Shown: positions 18,127 through 25,822 of the stretch, piece by piece
Numbering within the stretch: the first letter of the stretch is position 1
How the letters are laid out: every line of letters begins with the position of its first letter
NCBI GenBank assembly: GCA_945910925.1
Contig: CAMDZX010000010.1
Coordinates: forward strand, 1-25,822
Source: an uncultured bacterium
GTDB lineage: Bacteria; Cyanobacteriota; Vampirovibrionia; Gastranaerophilales; Gastranaerophilaceae
DNA length: 25,822 bases
Direction: 5' to 3'
The notes under the pieces: generated by a model
What the model was told of the DNA's origin: nothing
The model's input: the letters and a program-made list of their open reading frames with translations, nothing else
The model's database searches: none
Translations under genes and position numbers: made by a program

Positions 18127-19149
18127 ATGTATTGGATAAAGAAAGTGTCTAAAAAATATAAAGTTAAGAAAGATTTATATACGAAAAATGATAACGATAA
18201 ATTATTTATCATATTTGCTTCTAATTTTATAGGTGATACATTAATACTCAACGGATTAGTGCAAAATATAAAAGAAAATTTTTATGATGCAAAAGTAGTT
18301 TTTGTTGTTCCAAAATATTTATATCCGATTGCAAAATATCAATATCAGGTAGATGACGTAGTAACTTTTGATAATAAGAAAAAAAATAATCTTTCTTATA
18401 TAGTTTCATTTATTCTAAATTTTAAATATAAACATCCGTATTGTTCTTTTTCAATAAATGCTAAAGAACGAGATTTATTGATTGCAAAATTAATTGGCTC
18501 AAGGAATATTTATACTTCTAAAATAAATAAAATTTCTCGTTTCTTTGCAAATTGGGACAATAATCAAAGAAATTCTTACAAGAGTATGGCAGAAAATTAT
18601 TCTGCATTTATAGAACCGCTTATAAAAAAAGAAATAAAACAAAAACCTATAATATTTGTTCCACCAAATATAGCTTCTGATAATATTAAGACTATTAACA
18701 GAATTAAACAAACAAATAAAATTATAACAATTGTTCCGGCAAATTCGTACAAACAATCGTCTAAAAATATGCCAATTGATGATTTTTCTGCACTTGTAGA
18801 TAATATTTCAAAGGAATATACAATTTTGTTAGTTGGAAAAGGTGATTACTATGATAAATATATTCATGCTTTAACCAATAAGAATATTAATTTTGCTAAT
18901 TTTATAAATAAATTGGACTTACTTGAAGTTACAAGCGTTTTTAAAAAGAGTGATATAATAATTTCGATTGATACAGGATTAATGCATTTAAGTTATGCTA
19001 TGAGGTGCAAAACTATTGCACTTTTCTATGAAAATTCTTTAAAAGACTTATGGGCTCCCGATGAAAGAATATATAAGAATGTAATAGTGTTGTCGGATGA
19101 TATTAGTCCTGATTTAATCGTTAAAAGTATTAAGGATTTAAGTGCATAG
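18127..19149 (+). CDS. Glycosyltransferase family 9 (heptosyltransferase-like)
   Basis: The protein is 340 aa, a GT-B fold enzyme that usually adds heptose from ADP-heptose to lipopolysaccharide core at the inner face of the inner membrane. The N-domain has FIGDTLILNGLVQNI (family GDxL motif, residues ~34-48) and KVVFVVPKYLYPI. The C-domain has IITIVPANSYKQSSKNMPID (the conserved kxWp region), YTILLVGKGDY, and the donor-site motif DIIISIDTGLMHLSYAM followed by KTIALF. The length is normal for GT9. The sugar donor cannot be read from the sequence. GAGG sits 4 nt before the ATG. A terminator follows at 19164. Confidence 0.85.
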   Translation: MYWIKKVSKKYKVKKDLYTKNDNDKLFIIFASNFIGDTLILNGLVQNIKENFYDAKVVFVVPKYLYPIAKYQYQVDDVVTFDNKKKNNLSYIVSFILNFKYKHPYCSFSINAKERDLLIAKLIGSRNIYTSKINKISRFFANWDNNQRNSYKSMAENYSAFIEPLIKKEIKQKPIIFVPPNIASDNIKTINRIKQTNKIITIVPANSYKQSSKNMPIDDFSALVDNISKEYTILLVGKGDYYDKYIHALTNKNINFANFINKLDLLEVTSVFKKSDIIISIDTGLMHLSYAMRCKTIALFYENSLKDLWAPDERIYKNVIVLSDDISPDLIVKSIKDLSA

Positions 19150-19163
19150 ATACGTATTTTATA

Positions 19164-19207
19164 AAAGCATTCCGAGTAGAATATACGGAAAGGCTTTGCA
19201 TATTTTT
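19164..19207 (+). terminator. Terminator after the GT9 gene
   Basis: AAAGC-a-TTCCG (19164-19174) pairs with CGGAA-ag-GCTTT (19186-19197) with small internal mismatches, followed by a T-run at 19202-19207. The remainder of 19150-19351 shows only AT-rich sequence and a -10-like TATACT (19327-19332) for the next gene. Confidence 0.7.
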
Positions 19208-19351
19208 TACCCCTCTTGCTCATACTTTTTTGGCTTGCGTATATGTTTCATAATTTATTTATTTATATTAACAATTTGTAAACTTTAAGCAATTATTTGT
19301 ATAAATTTGTTTTTATATATATAGGATATACTATTAATATGCGAAAATGAT

Positions 19352-20077
19352 ATGATTAACACTCAAAATAATTCAAATAATATGCTTTTTAGGATTACTA
19401 ATCTTGGTGTTACAGTGCCTAAGACGGATGTTGCGGTATCTGAGTCTACAGAAATTGCAAGGTGTAAATACTTTGGATTTTATACACCCAAATTTGATGA
19501 CACTCCGATAAAGCGGGTCTTTGTACCTGATAGTGCAACAACATTAAAAGGGTCCTTGACATATATGTTATTTACGATGAGTGGTAGAACATATCAAGCT
19601 GTAGAAAATCAAGGAGTAAAAAGAACCGGAGCAAGACAAATTGATTATTGTTTAGCAAAGTATTCAAAAAAAGTAGCTGATAAGATGAAAACAGGTGGAT
19701 ATTGTTACACCGGAGTAAAGTGGGCATTGCAAAATGCAGGGATATTAAAAGATTACAATGATATGCCAAGAGGGTCTGCAAGCGATGCAATTGATTATTT
19801 TGACAAAAATAAAGATAAATTTGAAAAATTGAATGTAAAAGCCAAAAATTTAAAAAAATTACCGGCAGGTATGATTATTGTTTATACTAAAGAAGGTGCT
19901 GATGGACATATAGCGATAACGAACGGATATGGACAAGAAATGAGTGATTGTACAGACAATATGAGATGGCTTGATGCAAAAGGAGATGGCGCAAACTTTG
20001 TTGTTTACAGACTGACAGACGGTTGGAGTTATAACAATGTAACTAAAAAATTAGAATTTTCATCTACGAAAGGATAA
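19352..20077 (+). CDS. Papain-fold (NlpC/P60- or CHAP-like) protein without signal peptide
   Basis: The protein is 241 aa. A catalytic-type Cys118 begins a helix in the pattern GGYCYTGVKWALQNAG, and His186 lies in LPAGMIIVYTKEGADGHIAITNGYG. The arrangement matches cysteine peptidases/amidases of the CHAP/NlpC type, where Cys starts a helix and His starts a strand after a 'G-hydrophobic-I/V' turn. The first ~80 residues are a separate domain of unknown fold (ITNLGVTVPKTD...). No signal peptide or membrane span is visible, odd for a cell-wall enzyme; it may act inside, leave by another route, or be a toxin-like effector. No ribosome site is evident at the ATG. An alternative is an inactive fold relative. 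Confidence 0.65.
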   Translation: MINTQNNSNNMLFRITNLGVTVPKTDVAVSESTEIARCKYFGFYTPKFDDTPIKRVFVPDSATTLKGSLTYMLFTMSGRTYQAVENQGVKRTGARQIDYCLAKYSKKVADKMKTGGYCYTGVKWALQNAGILKDYNDMPRGSASDAIDYFDKNKDKFEKLNVKAKNLKKLPAGMIIVYTKEGADGHIAITNGYGQEMSDCTDNMRWLDAKGDGANFVVYRLTDGWSYNNVTKKLEFSSTKG

Positions 20078-20138
20078 ATTCCTTGAATAGTAAATATTCT
20101 AAACAAGGTTCAATAATTTATTAATCTAAAAATTTTGC

Positions 20139-20147
20139 TGTTATAAT
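20139..20147 (+). promoter_or_regulatory. Extended -10 at the start codon of the TPR gene
   Basis: TG-T-TATAAT (20139-20147) is a consensus extended -10. Transcription should begin at about 20154-20155, the A of the ATG, giving a leaderless message. No ribosome site is present. Confidence 0.6.
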
Positions 20148-20154
20148 TTATTGT

Positions 20155-21132
20155 ATGAATAAAAAGGAATTGTTAAATAAAATAGAAAACTTTGTAGTTG
20201 ATAAAAACTATGCTGCTGCTCGTAAACTTGTGAGGAATGATTTAAAGCGAACGGGTACTAAATTTGAGTATTATTTTTATATGGGTTTTGCTTCAACAGA
20301 TGCGATGGAACGATTGAAAAATTTTGAAAAGGCAATAGAAATTGAACCTGATAATCTTGATGCAATAATAAATCTTGCAAATGCAAAGGATGAGATGGGG
20401 GATTATGATTCTGCAATAGAAGGGTATAATCTGGCTTTGGAGAAAGATGTAAATAATGCTCTTGTTTATAATAACAGGGGATTTTCTTATTTTCACAAGG
20501 GAGAATATGAAAACGCACTTAATGATTATAACAAGGCGATAATGTTATCTCCGAAGCTTAAAATTGCACAGTATAACAAAGATGAGCTTTTAAGACTTCT
20601 AAAAGATGATGAAAATTTTCAGGAAATAATACAAAATTCAGAGGAATCTAATTTGGATTATCGCTATTATTTCAATTTAGGGATTCAGGAAGCAAATCAG
20701 GGGAATATTAATGAGGCGATGTTAGCGTATAATAAAGTGATTGGCTTGAAACCTGATTTTGCACCGGTTTATATGTTTATTGGGATTTTAGAATTCCAAA
20801 AAGAAAATTATGACAAAGCGTATGAGTATTATTCAAAGTCTATTGATATTGATTCAAAAATGACGGATGCGTATTTTAATCGCGCTCAAATAGTTTTTGC
20901 AACTAAAACAGACGATAAAAGAAAACTTGAAGCTGCTCTGAAAGATTTACAAATGGCGGTAGAACTTGATAATAAATTTATTGATGCTTACTATTCAATG
21001 GCAGTAATTTATAAAAATTTAGGAGAATATAAACCTGCAATAGAAATGTTGGATAAAATACTTGAAATTGATGAACAGAGTGTAAATGCAAGAGCGTTAA
21101 AAAAATTGTTGATAAAAAAATATTTAAATTAG
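20155..21132 (+). CDS. Tetratricopeptide-repeat protein
   Basis: The protein is 325 aa, made almost wholly of TPR-type helix pairs with the usual G/A/Y/P spacing. Units include LDAIINLANAKDEMGDYDSA, ALVYNNRGFSYFHKGEYENA, YRYYFNLGIQEANQGNINEA, APVYMFIGILEFQKENYDKA and IDAYYSMAVIYKNLGEYKPA, at 34-residue periods. One irregular stretch near residue 140-170 separates two groups. No signal peptide. TPRs are protein-binding scaffolds; the partner is unknown. It is followed after 10 nt by the flavin reductase-rubredoxin gene and probably co-transcribed with it. Confidence 0.85.
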   Translation: MNKKELLNKIENFVVDKNYAAARKLVRNDLKRTGTKFEYYFYMGFASTDAMERLKNFEKAIEIEPDNLDAIINLANAKDEMGDYDSAIEGYNLALEKDVNNALVYNNRGFSYFHKGEYENALNDYNKAIMLSPKLKIAQYNKDELLRLLKDDENFQEIIQNSEESNLDYRYYFNLGIQEANQGNINEAMLAYNKVIGLKPDFAPVYMFIGILEFQKENYDKAYEYYSKSIDIDSKMTDAYFNRAQIVFATKTDDKRKLEAALKDLQMAVELDNKFIDAYYSMAVIYKNLGEYKPAIEMLDKILEIDEQSVNARALKKLLIKKYLN

Positions 21133-21142
21133 TGAGGTGTTT

Positions 21143-21763
21143 ATGGATAACAATATTTTGAGAGATTTATCTTATGGTGTCTATGTTGTTTCTACACGGA
21201 ACGGAGAAAAACCGACAGGTTGTATTGCAAACAGTTTGATTCAAGTAACCTATGACACAATTGCAGTAAGTATTAATCATGATAATTTTACAAACGAATG
21301 TATAACAAAATGCGGACTTTTTGGGGTTTCTATACTCGGAGAAAATGTTGATGAAAATGTAATTCCTGTTTTTGGATTTAAATCAGGTCGTGAAGTATTT
21401 AAGTTTGAAAATATTGATTCAATTAATATTGAAGGTGTTAATATTCTGACTCATGCGACAGGATATCTGGTATGTAAAGTCATAGATAAAATGGAAACAG
21501 AAACTCATACTGTTTTTCTCGGTAAAATTATTGCAGGAGAAAAATTGGAAAGTGACAAGCCTATGACTTACGCTTATTATCATAAAGTGAAAAAAGGGAC
21601 GAGTCCTAAGAACGCCCCTACATATATTGAAGAAAAAGTTTCAGGTGATTGTTGGAAATGTATTATTTGCGGATATATCTATGAAGGAGATTTAACTAAA
21701 GAACCTGATGATTATATTTGTCCGTTATGCAAACAACCTAAATCCAAATTCGTTAAGTGCTGA
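21143..21763 (+). CDS. Flavin reductase-rubredoxin fusion (Hrb-like)
   Basis: The protein is 206 aa from ATG 21143 (GTGAGGTG just upstream; a GTG at 21137 is less likely). Residues 1-150 are a flavin-reductase-like, FMN-binding domain (LSYGVYVVSTRNGEKPTGC, then SLIQVT and VSINHDNFT). The C-terminal ~40 residues are a rubredoxin with iron ligands C173, C176, C193 and C196 (CIICGYIYEG, ICPLCKQPK). This order is that of high-molecular-weight rubredoxin, which passes electrons from NAD(P)H to flavodiiron oxygen/NO reductases in anaerobes. The flavodiiron partner is not in this window. The stop codon directly abuts the stop of the convergent next gene. Confidence 0.88.
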   Translation: MDNNILRDLSYGVYVVSTRNGEKPTGCIANSLIQVTYDTIAVSINHDNFTNECITKCGLFGVSILGENVDENVIPVFGFKSGREVFKFENIDSINIEGVNILTHATGYLVCKVIDKMETETHTVFLGKIIAGEKLESDKPMTYAYYHKVKKGTSPKNAPTYIEEKVSGDCWKCIICGYIYEGDLTKEPDDYICPLCKQPKSKFVKC

Positions 21764-22330
21764 TTATTTTAATGCAAGCTGGTTTCTGTAGAATTCGTTG
21801 TTTCTGATAGATTCAGCTATTTTGTTATCGCTCGGATTTGAAGTTAAATATAATTGTTCTAACGTATTTAATCTTTTTGTTAAATCATTATTAACGCTGC
21901 AAGCTGTATCATTTTTAAGTTTGTGCCAGTATTCAGCTTCTTTTTGTGTGCATTTTACTTCTTCCGCAAAAGTTGCTGTATATCCTTTATGAAAGCTTTC
22001 GTGAGCTATAAGGCAAGCCAGAGCTTCTTTAGATGAATTTTTGTATAAAGAATTGATAATTATAACTCTGTTTCCGAATTGATCAAGTGAGGATATTGCA
22101 AAATCTTTTGAGCATTCATAATCAATCATCATAAAGTCGCAAAACTTGATTGTAACACCTTTTTCAATGAGATTGTCAAACACTTCGTTTGCTCCTGCTT
22201 TGTTTAATACTTCCAAAGCTGCCTGTATTCTGTAATCATCAGAAAAATGTTTAACATTGTAACCTAAAGCAAATGCTTGATTTGCAGCTAAAATTAGCAC
22301 GCTAAGTAAAACTATGACGATACGTTTCAT
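21764..22330 (-). CDS. Exported HExxH protein (zinc-metalloprotease-like)
   Basis: The protein is 188 aa with signal peptide MKRIVIVLLSVLILAANQAF (cleavage after AFA). HESFH at residues 110-114 lies in an IAHESFHKGYTATFAEEVKC context, followed by KEAEYW, where the second Glu or a later residue could be the third zinc ligand as in gluzincins. Small size and a single domain suggest a minimal peptidase or a proteolytic fragment of a larger family. Four Cys in the mature part could form disulfides. GAGGGG precedes the ATG. Convergent with the rubredoxin gene, with no bases between the stops and no terminator visible between them. Confidence 0.7.
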   Translation of the reverse strand: MKRIVIVLLSVLILAANQAFALGYNVKHFSDDYRIQAALEVLNKAGANEVFDNLIEKGVTIKFCDFMMIDYECSKDFAISSLDQFGNRVIIINSLYKNSSKEALACLIAHESFHKGYTATFAEEVKCTQKEAEYWHKLKNDTACSVNNDLTKRLNTLEQLYLTSNPSDNKIAESIRNNEFYRNQLALK

Positions 22331-22494
22331 AATTACACACCCCTCTGTTCTTATTTAAGTGATAGCCTTTTTCTTTTTATATTGTGGTTTTTATTTTTCC
22401 CTTGGCATATATATCGGCATTTTTTTGAAAAACTTTAGGGTTTTGTGCAAATACGTTACATTTCTTAACAGATGTTTTTTAAACACACTAAAAA

Positions 22495-22525
22495 CGGCGA
22501 TATTGAAGTATTTTCAATATCGCCG
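22495..22525 (-). terminator. Terminator for the minus-strand glycine-rich exported protein
   Basis: CGGCGATATTGAA (22495-22507) and TTCAATATCGCCG (22513-22525) form a perfect 13-bp stem with a 5-nt loop. On the minus strand it is followed by TTTT. It lies 28 bp after the stop at 22553. The region 22331-22494 otherwise has no gene I can support. Confidence 0.85.
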
Positions 22526-22552
22526 AAAATATAATTTTCTTATTTTTTGTCA

Positions 22553-23260
22553 TTATTTACAAGGCTTTGGTAGAGATAAAGGCTCACAAAGAATCAATTC
22601 TACGATTTCTCCCGCTTTAGCGTGATATTTAAGTCCCGGAGTAACGAGCCCCGTAATTAAACCGACGGTACAACCGATAGGTATACCTATTGCAAGTCCC
22701 GTTCCGATTTTTGCAGGATTCGGGATAAATGCAAAACCGACACCCGCACCTGCTCCCACACATCCGAGTCCTACGGTTGAAGCTGCAAGTTTCCCTGCGG
22801 TCATCCAAGCTCCTTCTTTTAAAGACCCGTCACAAGTACAAGGTTTTCCGCTCATGTCAACGGTTGTTCCGTTAGGAAGTATTAAGCAGGAAAAATTAAA
22901 ATAAACTCTTGCATTTTTATTTGGAACTCGTTGTTTGTCTATTCTAATAATTGTTCCTACAACTTTTGAACCGGAAGGTATAAGCAGAGTGCCTTCTTGT
23001 GTGTAAATTGCGTCACGTACATCAAAATTAACTGTATCACCTGCCTTTGCGCATTCCGATTTAAATTTGCAATGGAACGAAATTTTAAACACATTTCCTT
23101 TGCATATAATATTTCTAAAATTTGTAATTATAACCTGATTTGATGTTGCACCTTTTTCCGCAAACATATGTTCGTAGTATTGAGTAACTTCTTCACAGGG
23201 TTCTGTATATCCTGCCAAGCCGATACAAAAGATACAAATAAGCGCGATAAGTTTTTTCAT
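22553..23260 (-). CDS. Exported glycine-zipper protein, family with the gene at 25301
   Basis: The protein is 235 aa with signal peptide MKKLIALICIFCIGLAGYTE. The middle domain has a pattern of keeping a compound stored in an unfavourable state: SECAKAGDTVNFDVRDAIYT, then LLIPSGSKVVGTIIRIDKQR, RVYFNFSCLILPNGTTVDMS. The C-terminal part is a Gly/Ala-rich membrane-type segment (VGLGCVGAGAGVGFAFIPNP, GIPIGCTVGLITGLVTPG), as in glycine-zipper outer-membrane proteins. The I/L-P-x-G-S/T...G-x-V/I...I...R...LPNG order recurs in the partial protein at 25301. It resembles the repeat seen in TrbI/VirB10-like beta-barrels (LPAGTxIxGxL), but that kinship is unproven. Nine or more Cys suggest disulfides. 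Confidence 0.7.
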   Translation of the reverse strand: MKKLIALICIFCIGLAGYTEPCEEVTQYYEHMFAEKGATSNQVIITNFRNIICKGNVFKISFHCKFKSECAKAGDTVNFDVRDAIYTQEGTLLIPSGSKVVGTIIRIDKQRVPNKNARVYFNFSCLILPNGTTVDMSGKPCTCDGSLKEGAWMTAGKLAASTVGLGCVGAGAGVGFAFIPNPAKIGTGLAIGIPIGCTVGLITGLVTPGLKYHAKAGEIVELILCEPLSLPKPCK

Positions 23261-23308
23261 ATTTGTATTTTATAATATTATACTTTTTTTGAATTCCCCG
23301 CTTGGACT

Positions 23309-23376
23309 AATTATCATTTTGGTGATAATTTATGATATTGTTTTTACTATGCTCGGAAATGTTTTTATAATATAAT
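23309..23376 (+). promoter_or_regulatory. Divergent control region with palindrome and overlapping -10 boxes
   Basis: AATTATCA (23309-23316) and TGATAATT (23323-23330) form a perfect inverted repeat with a 6-nt spacer. Two overlapping TATAAT boxes (23366-23371 and 23371-23376) precede the ATG at 23383, so the transcript would have 0-5 nt of leader. The palindrome lies between this promoter and the divergent 22553-23260 gene and could control both. Confidence 0.5.
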
Positions 23377-23382
23377 CTCATT

Positions 23383-24726
23383 ATGAGAATAGCGTTCGTT
23401 CCGATAGACAACAGACCTGTTTGTTATAACCTTGCGGTTGATATTGCTGCAATTGACAAAGATATTGAATTTTTTATCCCGCCAAGAGAGTTTTTGGGCT
23501 CATTAACAAAAAATGCTGATATTGAAAAAATTTATGAATGGTTCAAAAACTTGCCTGAGGTTGATAAAGTTATTCTTTCGCTTGATACAATAGCGTATGG
23601 CGGTTTGATTCCGTCACGCAGGAGTTGTGATACGGAAGCGCAAATAAAAGACAGAGTGTTAAAATTTCGTTCCGAATGGGTAAAGAAAAAAGCAAAAGTA
23701 CTTGCATTCTCAAGTATTATGAGAATTTCTAATAACAATTATAATGAAGAAGAAAAAGAGTACTGGAACAAGTATGGTACAAGGATATTTGAATATTCAT
23801 ACAATACTCATAAATGCAGTCTTGGGAATTTAGGCAGTCCTATACAGAATCTTATTCCAAAAGGGATTTTGAATGATTATATTGCAACAAGGCAAAGAAA
23901 TTTTAATATTAATAAAATGTACCTTGAATGGCAAAAGCTGGGATTTTTTGATGAGTTAATTTTTTCAAAAGATGATTGTGCCGAGTATGGGTTTAATGTT
24001 AAAGAAGCAAAAGAGCTTGCCAGAAACGGTGCAAAAGTTATAACAGGTGCTGACGAAATCCCTATAAGTTTGCTCTCAAGGGCAATAGAAAAACCTATGT
24101 CCGTAAATCTTTTGTTTACGGAAGAAAGTTCGAAACACCTTGTTTCAAATTATGAGGATGTTTCGATAGAGAATTCCGTAAAAAATCAATTAAAACTTGT
24201 TAATGTTGAGATAAAAGAAGATGCGGATATTACGCTTATCATAAATAATTTCAAAGACCATCAGGGCGAAATTGTTATGAAACGCCCGACAGAGTTGTTC
24301 TCAGGTGAAATTATATTACCTGAAAAACCTTATATGATTGCTGATGTTAGAAATGCTAACGGAGCGGATAATAATTTTGTTGAAAAAATACTTCCGCAAA
24401 TTAATTTAAACAATTTTTACGGATATAGCGGATGGAATACTTCCGCAAATACGCTTGGAACGCTTATTTGTGCGGCAAAGATAAAATTCAACGCAAACCG
24501 GTATGATGATAACGCTTTTAAAAAGGTTCAGATGATTAGGTTTCTTGATGATTGGGCATATCAGGCAAATGTGCGTCAAGAGTTGACAGAACCTTGTGAT
24601 ATCAAAGAAAAAATGAAACCGTATGAAGATAAAATAAGTAGTATTCTCGGAATAAAAATCAATAATGATTATGTTTACCCTTGGAAAAGGTTGTTTGAAG
24701 TGGAGGTAAAAGATGCATTGGGCTGA
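23383..24726 (+). CDS. DUF4127 family protein
   Basis: The protein is 447 aa. The N-terminus MRIAFVPIDNRPVCYNLA with PPREFLGSL, then SLDTIAYGGLIPSRRS and SSIMRISNNNYNEEEKEYW, matches the DUF4127 family as I remember it (opening 'PLDDRPxN', 'D.l.yGGl..SR', 'v.rts'). Family members are usually somewhat longer (~500 aa). Conserved Asp/Arg/His-type residues in these motifs suggest an enzyme, but no activity is established. Later blocks are KVITGADEIPISLLSRAI and VRNANGADNNFVEKI plus GYSGWNTSANTLGTLI. No signal peptide. It overlaps the MntP-like gene by 14 nt, with that gene's GGAGGT ribosome site inside it. Confidence 0.85.
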   Translation: MRIAFVPIDNRPVCYNLAVDIAAIDKDIEFFIPPREFLGSLTKNADIEKIYEWFKNLPEVDKVILSLDTIAYGGLIPSRRSCDTEAQIKDRVLKFRSEWVKKKAKVLAFSSIMRISNNNYNEEEKEYWNKYGTRIFEYSYNTHKCSLGNLGSPIQNLIPKGILNDYIATRQRNFNINKMYLEWQKLGFFDELIFSKDDCAEYGFNVKEAKELARNGAKVITGADEIPISLLSRAIEKPMSVNLLFTEESSKHLVSNYEDVSIENSVKNQLKLVNVEIKEDADITLIINNFKDHQGEIVMKRPTELFSGEIILPEKPYMIADVRNANGADNNFVEKILPQINLNNFYGYSGWNTSANTLGTLICAAKIKFNANRYDDNAFKKVQMIRFLDDWAYQANVRQELTEPCDIKEKMKPYEDKISSILGIKINNDYVYPWKRLFEVEVKDALG

Positions 24727-25249
24727 TATATTCCTGCTTGCTTTTGCTCTCTCTGTCGATGCCTGTGTTGTGTCATTTTCGTACGGAATAAAAGGATTGG
24801 CAAAACCTTTCAAATCTTCGATATTACTGGCTTTATTTACAGGATTTTTTCAGGCTGCGATGCCATATTTAGGCGGGATATGTACCTCTTGTATCAGGTG
24901 CTACATTGAACCCTATGCAAAATGGATTGTGTTTGCAATATTTTTATATCTTGGAATAAATTTTATTAAAGAATCTTTTGAAAAAAAGGATTCTTCAAGA
25001 GAATTGACATTTACCGTTTTGTTTTTGATTGCGGTCGCAACAAGTATTGATGCATTTTCAGCAGGAATACCGCTTACATTAAAATGTACCTCAATATGCT
25101 TACCTGTTCTTTTTATTGGGCTGGTTACATTTGTAAATTCATTAACAGGATTCTTTTGCGGACGAAAGTTTAAGAATTTGAATCCGAAATTCCTTGAAAT
25201 TATAGGCGGGTGTATACTTATTTTGCTTGCAATAAAAGTTATTATTTAA
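24713..25249 (+). CDS. mntP: MntP-like manganese exporter
   Basis: The protein is 178 aa with six predicted spans in two inverted-repeat halves. Each half carries the family Asp motif: LAFALSVDACVVSFSYG near the N-terminus and VATSIDAFSAGIPL near residue 105, plus glycine-rich helix ends (FFQAAMPYLGG, EIIGGCILILLAIKV). MntP proteins pump Mn(II) out of the cell. The usual yybP-ykoY (Mn) riboswitch is not seen; the gene is instead translationally coupled to the DUF4127 gene (14-nt overlap, GGAGGT). Substrate is by family only; some relatives are annotated as general DUF204 exporters. Confidence 0.85.
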   Translation: MHWADIFLLAFALSVDACVVSFSYGIKGLAKPFKSSILLALFTGFFQAAMPYLGGICTSCIRCYIEPYAKWIVFAIFLYLGINFIKESFEKKDSSRELTFTVLFLIAVATSIDAFSAGIPLTLKCTSICLPVLFIGLVTFVNSLTGFFCGRKFKNLNPKFLEIIGGCILILLAIKVII

Positions 25250-25300
25250 ATAATAATGTGATATAATATACACAAATAAAAATAAGAAAAGAGGTTAATT

Positions 25301-25822
25301 ATGAGAGCATTATTAATTATATTCAGTTTGTTTGCGTTTATGAACGCATCTTTTGCAGCACCGTATAAAGGTGATGCCCGAAGTGCAAGAATACCTGCAG
25401 GAACTTCCTTTAAACTTCAATTGATGCAAACGATTGATACTATGGCAAATCAAGAGGGTGATACTTGTAATTTTATTCTTTTGAATGACCAAAAATGTAA
25501 TAATTCGGTAGTACTTCCCGCAGGCTCCGTAATAAGAGGATGTGTTTCTAAAATCAAAACCGCAAAAAGATGTTCAAGAGGTGCGGTTTTATATATTGAT
25601 TTTGATCATATAGTTACTCCTAACGGCAGACAAATTCCGCTGAGTCTTGGGTTTGTCGGGTTGAATAAGGTTACTTATGATGGCGGTATATATAATAACA
25701 AAGGTTATGGAGAAGCGCTGCAAGCTAACTGGGACAAATGTGCAGATATTACAAAGACGTCTGCGCAATACGGCTTAAAGGCAGGCGAGTGCGCACCGGG
25801 GATACAATTCCTAAGCTGGCCT
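25301..25822 (+). CDS. Exported protein related to 22553-23260, cut by window end
   Basis: 174 codons are visible with no stop. GAGGT lies 7 nt before the ATG. The signal peptide is MRALLIIFSLFAFMNASFA (cleavage before APY). The mature part shows IPAGTSFKLQLMQTIDTMAN, a GDTCNFI turn, VVLPAGSVIRGCVSKIKTAK, a RGAVLYIDFDHIVTPNG stretch and IPLSLGFVG. The same elements (IPxGSxVxGxIxxI, YFNF, LPNGT) occur in the same order in the minus-strand protein at 22553-23260, so the two are paralogues about 2.7 kb apart. It is 51 bp downstream of mntP; AT-rich sequence there may hold its own promoter. The C-terminal part is unseen. Confidence 0.8.
   Translation, partial: MRALLIIFSLFAFMNASFAAPYKGDARSARIPAGTSFKLQLMQTIDTMANQEGDTCNFILLNDQKCNNSVVLPAGSVIRGCVSKIKTAKRCSRGAVLYIDFDHIVTPNGRQIPLSLGFVGLNKVTYDGGIYNNKGYGEALQANWDKCADITKTSAQYGLKAGECAPGIQFLSWP

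Noticed and set aside
24600..24712. Mn-sensing yybP-ykoY riboswitch before mntP
   Set aside because: The upstream DNA is coding (DUF4127) and overlaps mntP; no leader exists.
24406..24813. 135-codon open frame on the minus strand
   Set aside because: It lies antisense to the well-supported DUF4127 and mntP genes, has no ribosome site, and its composition reads as a shadow frame.

Overview
ORGANISM. The DNA is AT-rich and codes on both strands with the standard code. The chromosomal part carries lspA, an RluA/RluD-type pseudouridine synthase, a GT9 (heptosyltransferase-like) enzyme, a DUF4127 protein, an MntP-like exporter and a flavin reductase-rubredoxin fusion. This suits a strictly anaerobic, outer-membrane-bearing gut bacterium. 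My best guess is a Gastranaerophilales/Melainabacteria-type (non-photosynthetic cyanobacterial relative) genome. That is inferred from gene style, not from a marker gene.

LAYOUT. Bases ~171 to ~12981 form one integrative element inserted at the 3' end of a tRNA-Leu(UAG) gene. Its large serine recombinase (11455-12990) reads into the tRNA and takes its stop codon from the acceptor stem. The last 170 bp of the element (12816-12985) recur without indels at 1-170. There they are the 3' end of a second, related recombinase. The window therefore opens at the seam of two elements stacked at the same tRNA.

The element has four modules. (a) 556-5299 is cargo: a small secreted protein, a membrane protein, and a complete His-Xaa-Ser (HXS) radical-SAM peptide-modification system. 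The HXS genes are precursor hxsA with seven consecutive H-x-S triplets, hxsD, and the radical SAM enzymes hxsB and hxsC, followed by a small exported protein with a duplicated YDYDTGEY motif. (b) 5367-6729 holds a strong promoter inside nested inverted repeats, a 91-aa phage-type protein, a small serine resolvase and a membrane peptide. (c) 6926-10385 is a plasmid-like replication/control module. Two divergent genes flank a 0.7-kb region with direct repeats, a palindrome, twin hairpin elements and seven iteron-like repeats spaced 21-22 bp (last gap 32). (d) 10435-12990 is the recombination module: a terminator, a hairpin enclosing the first start site, two tiny ORFs, a recombinase-like protein without catalytic domain, and the integrase.

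Right of the tRNA-Leu and its degenerate tandem duplicates is ordinary chromosome: a four-gene operon on the minus strand (NTF2-like secreted protein, lspA, pseudouridine synthase, small membrane protein); a promoter plus structured RNA ahead of tRNA-Arg(UCU); a Fic-fold protein with Gln for the catalytic His; an XRE regulator; GT9; a papain-fold-like protein; TPR and flavin reductase-rubredoxin genes; a secreted HExxH protein; two related exported glycine-rich/LPxGS proteins (the second cut by the window end); DUF4127; and an MntP-like transporter.

HOW IT WORKS TOGETHER. The element appears able to insert and excise (integrase, accessory recombinase-like protein), perhaps replicate or control copy number (iterons plus neighbouring DNA-binding-type protein), and resolve multimers (resolvase). 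It has no conjugation genes here, so it looks mobilisable or passively moved. Its cargo is predicted to make an exported, ring-modified His/Ser-rich peptide. Several transcription units, in both element and chromosome, have a -10 box only 6-7 nt before the start codon and look leaderless.
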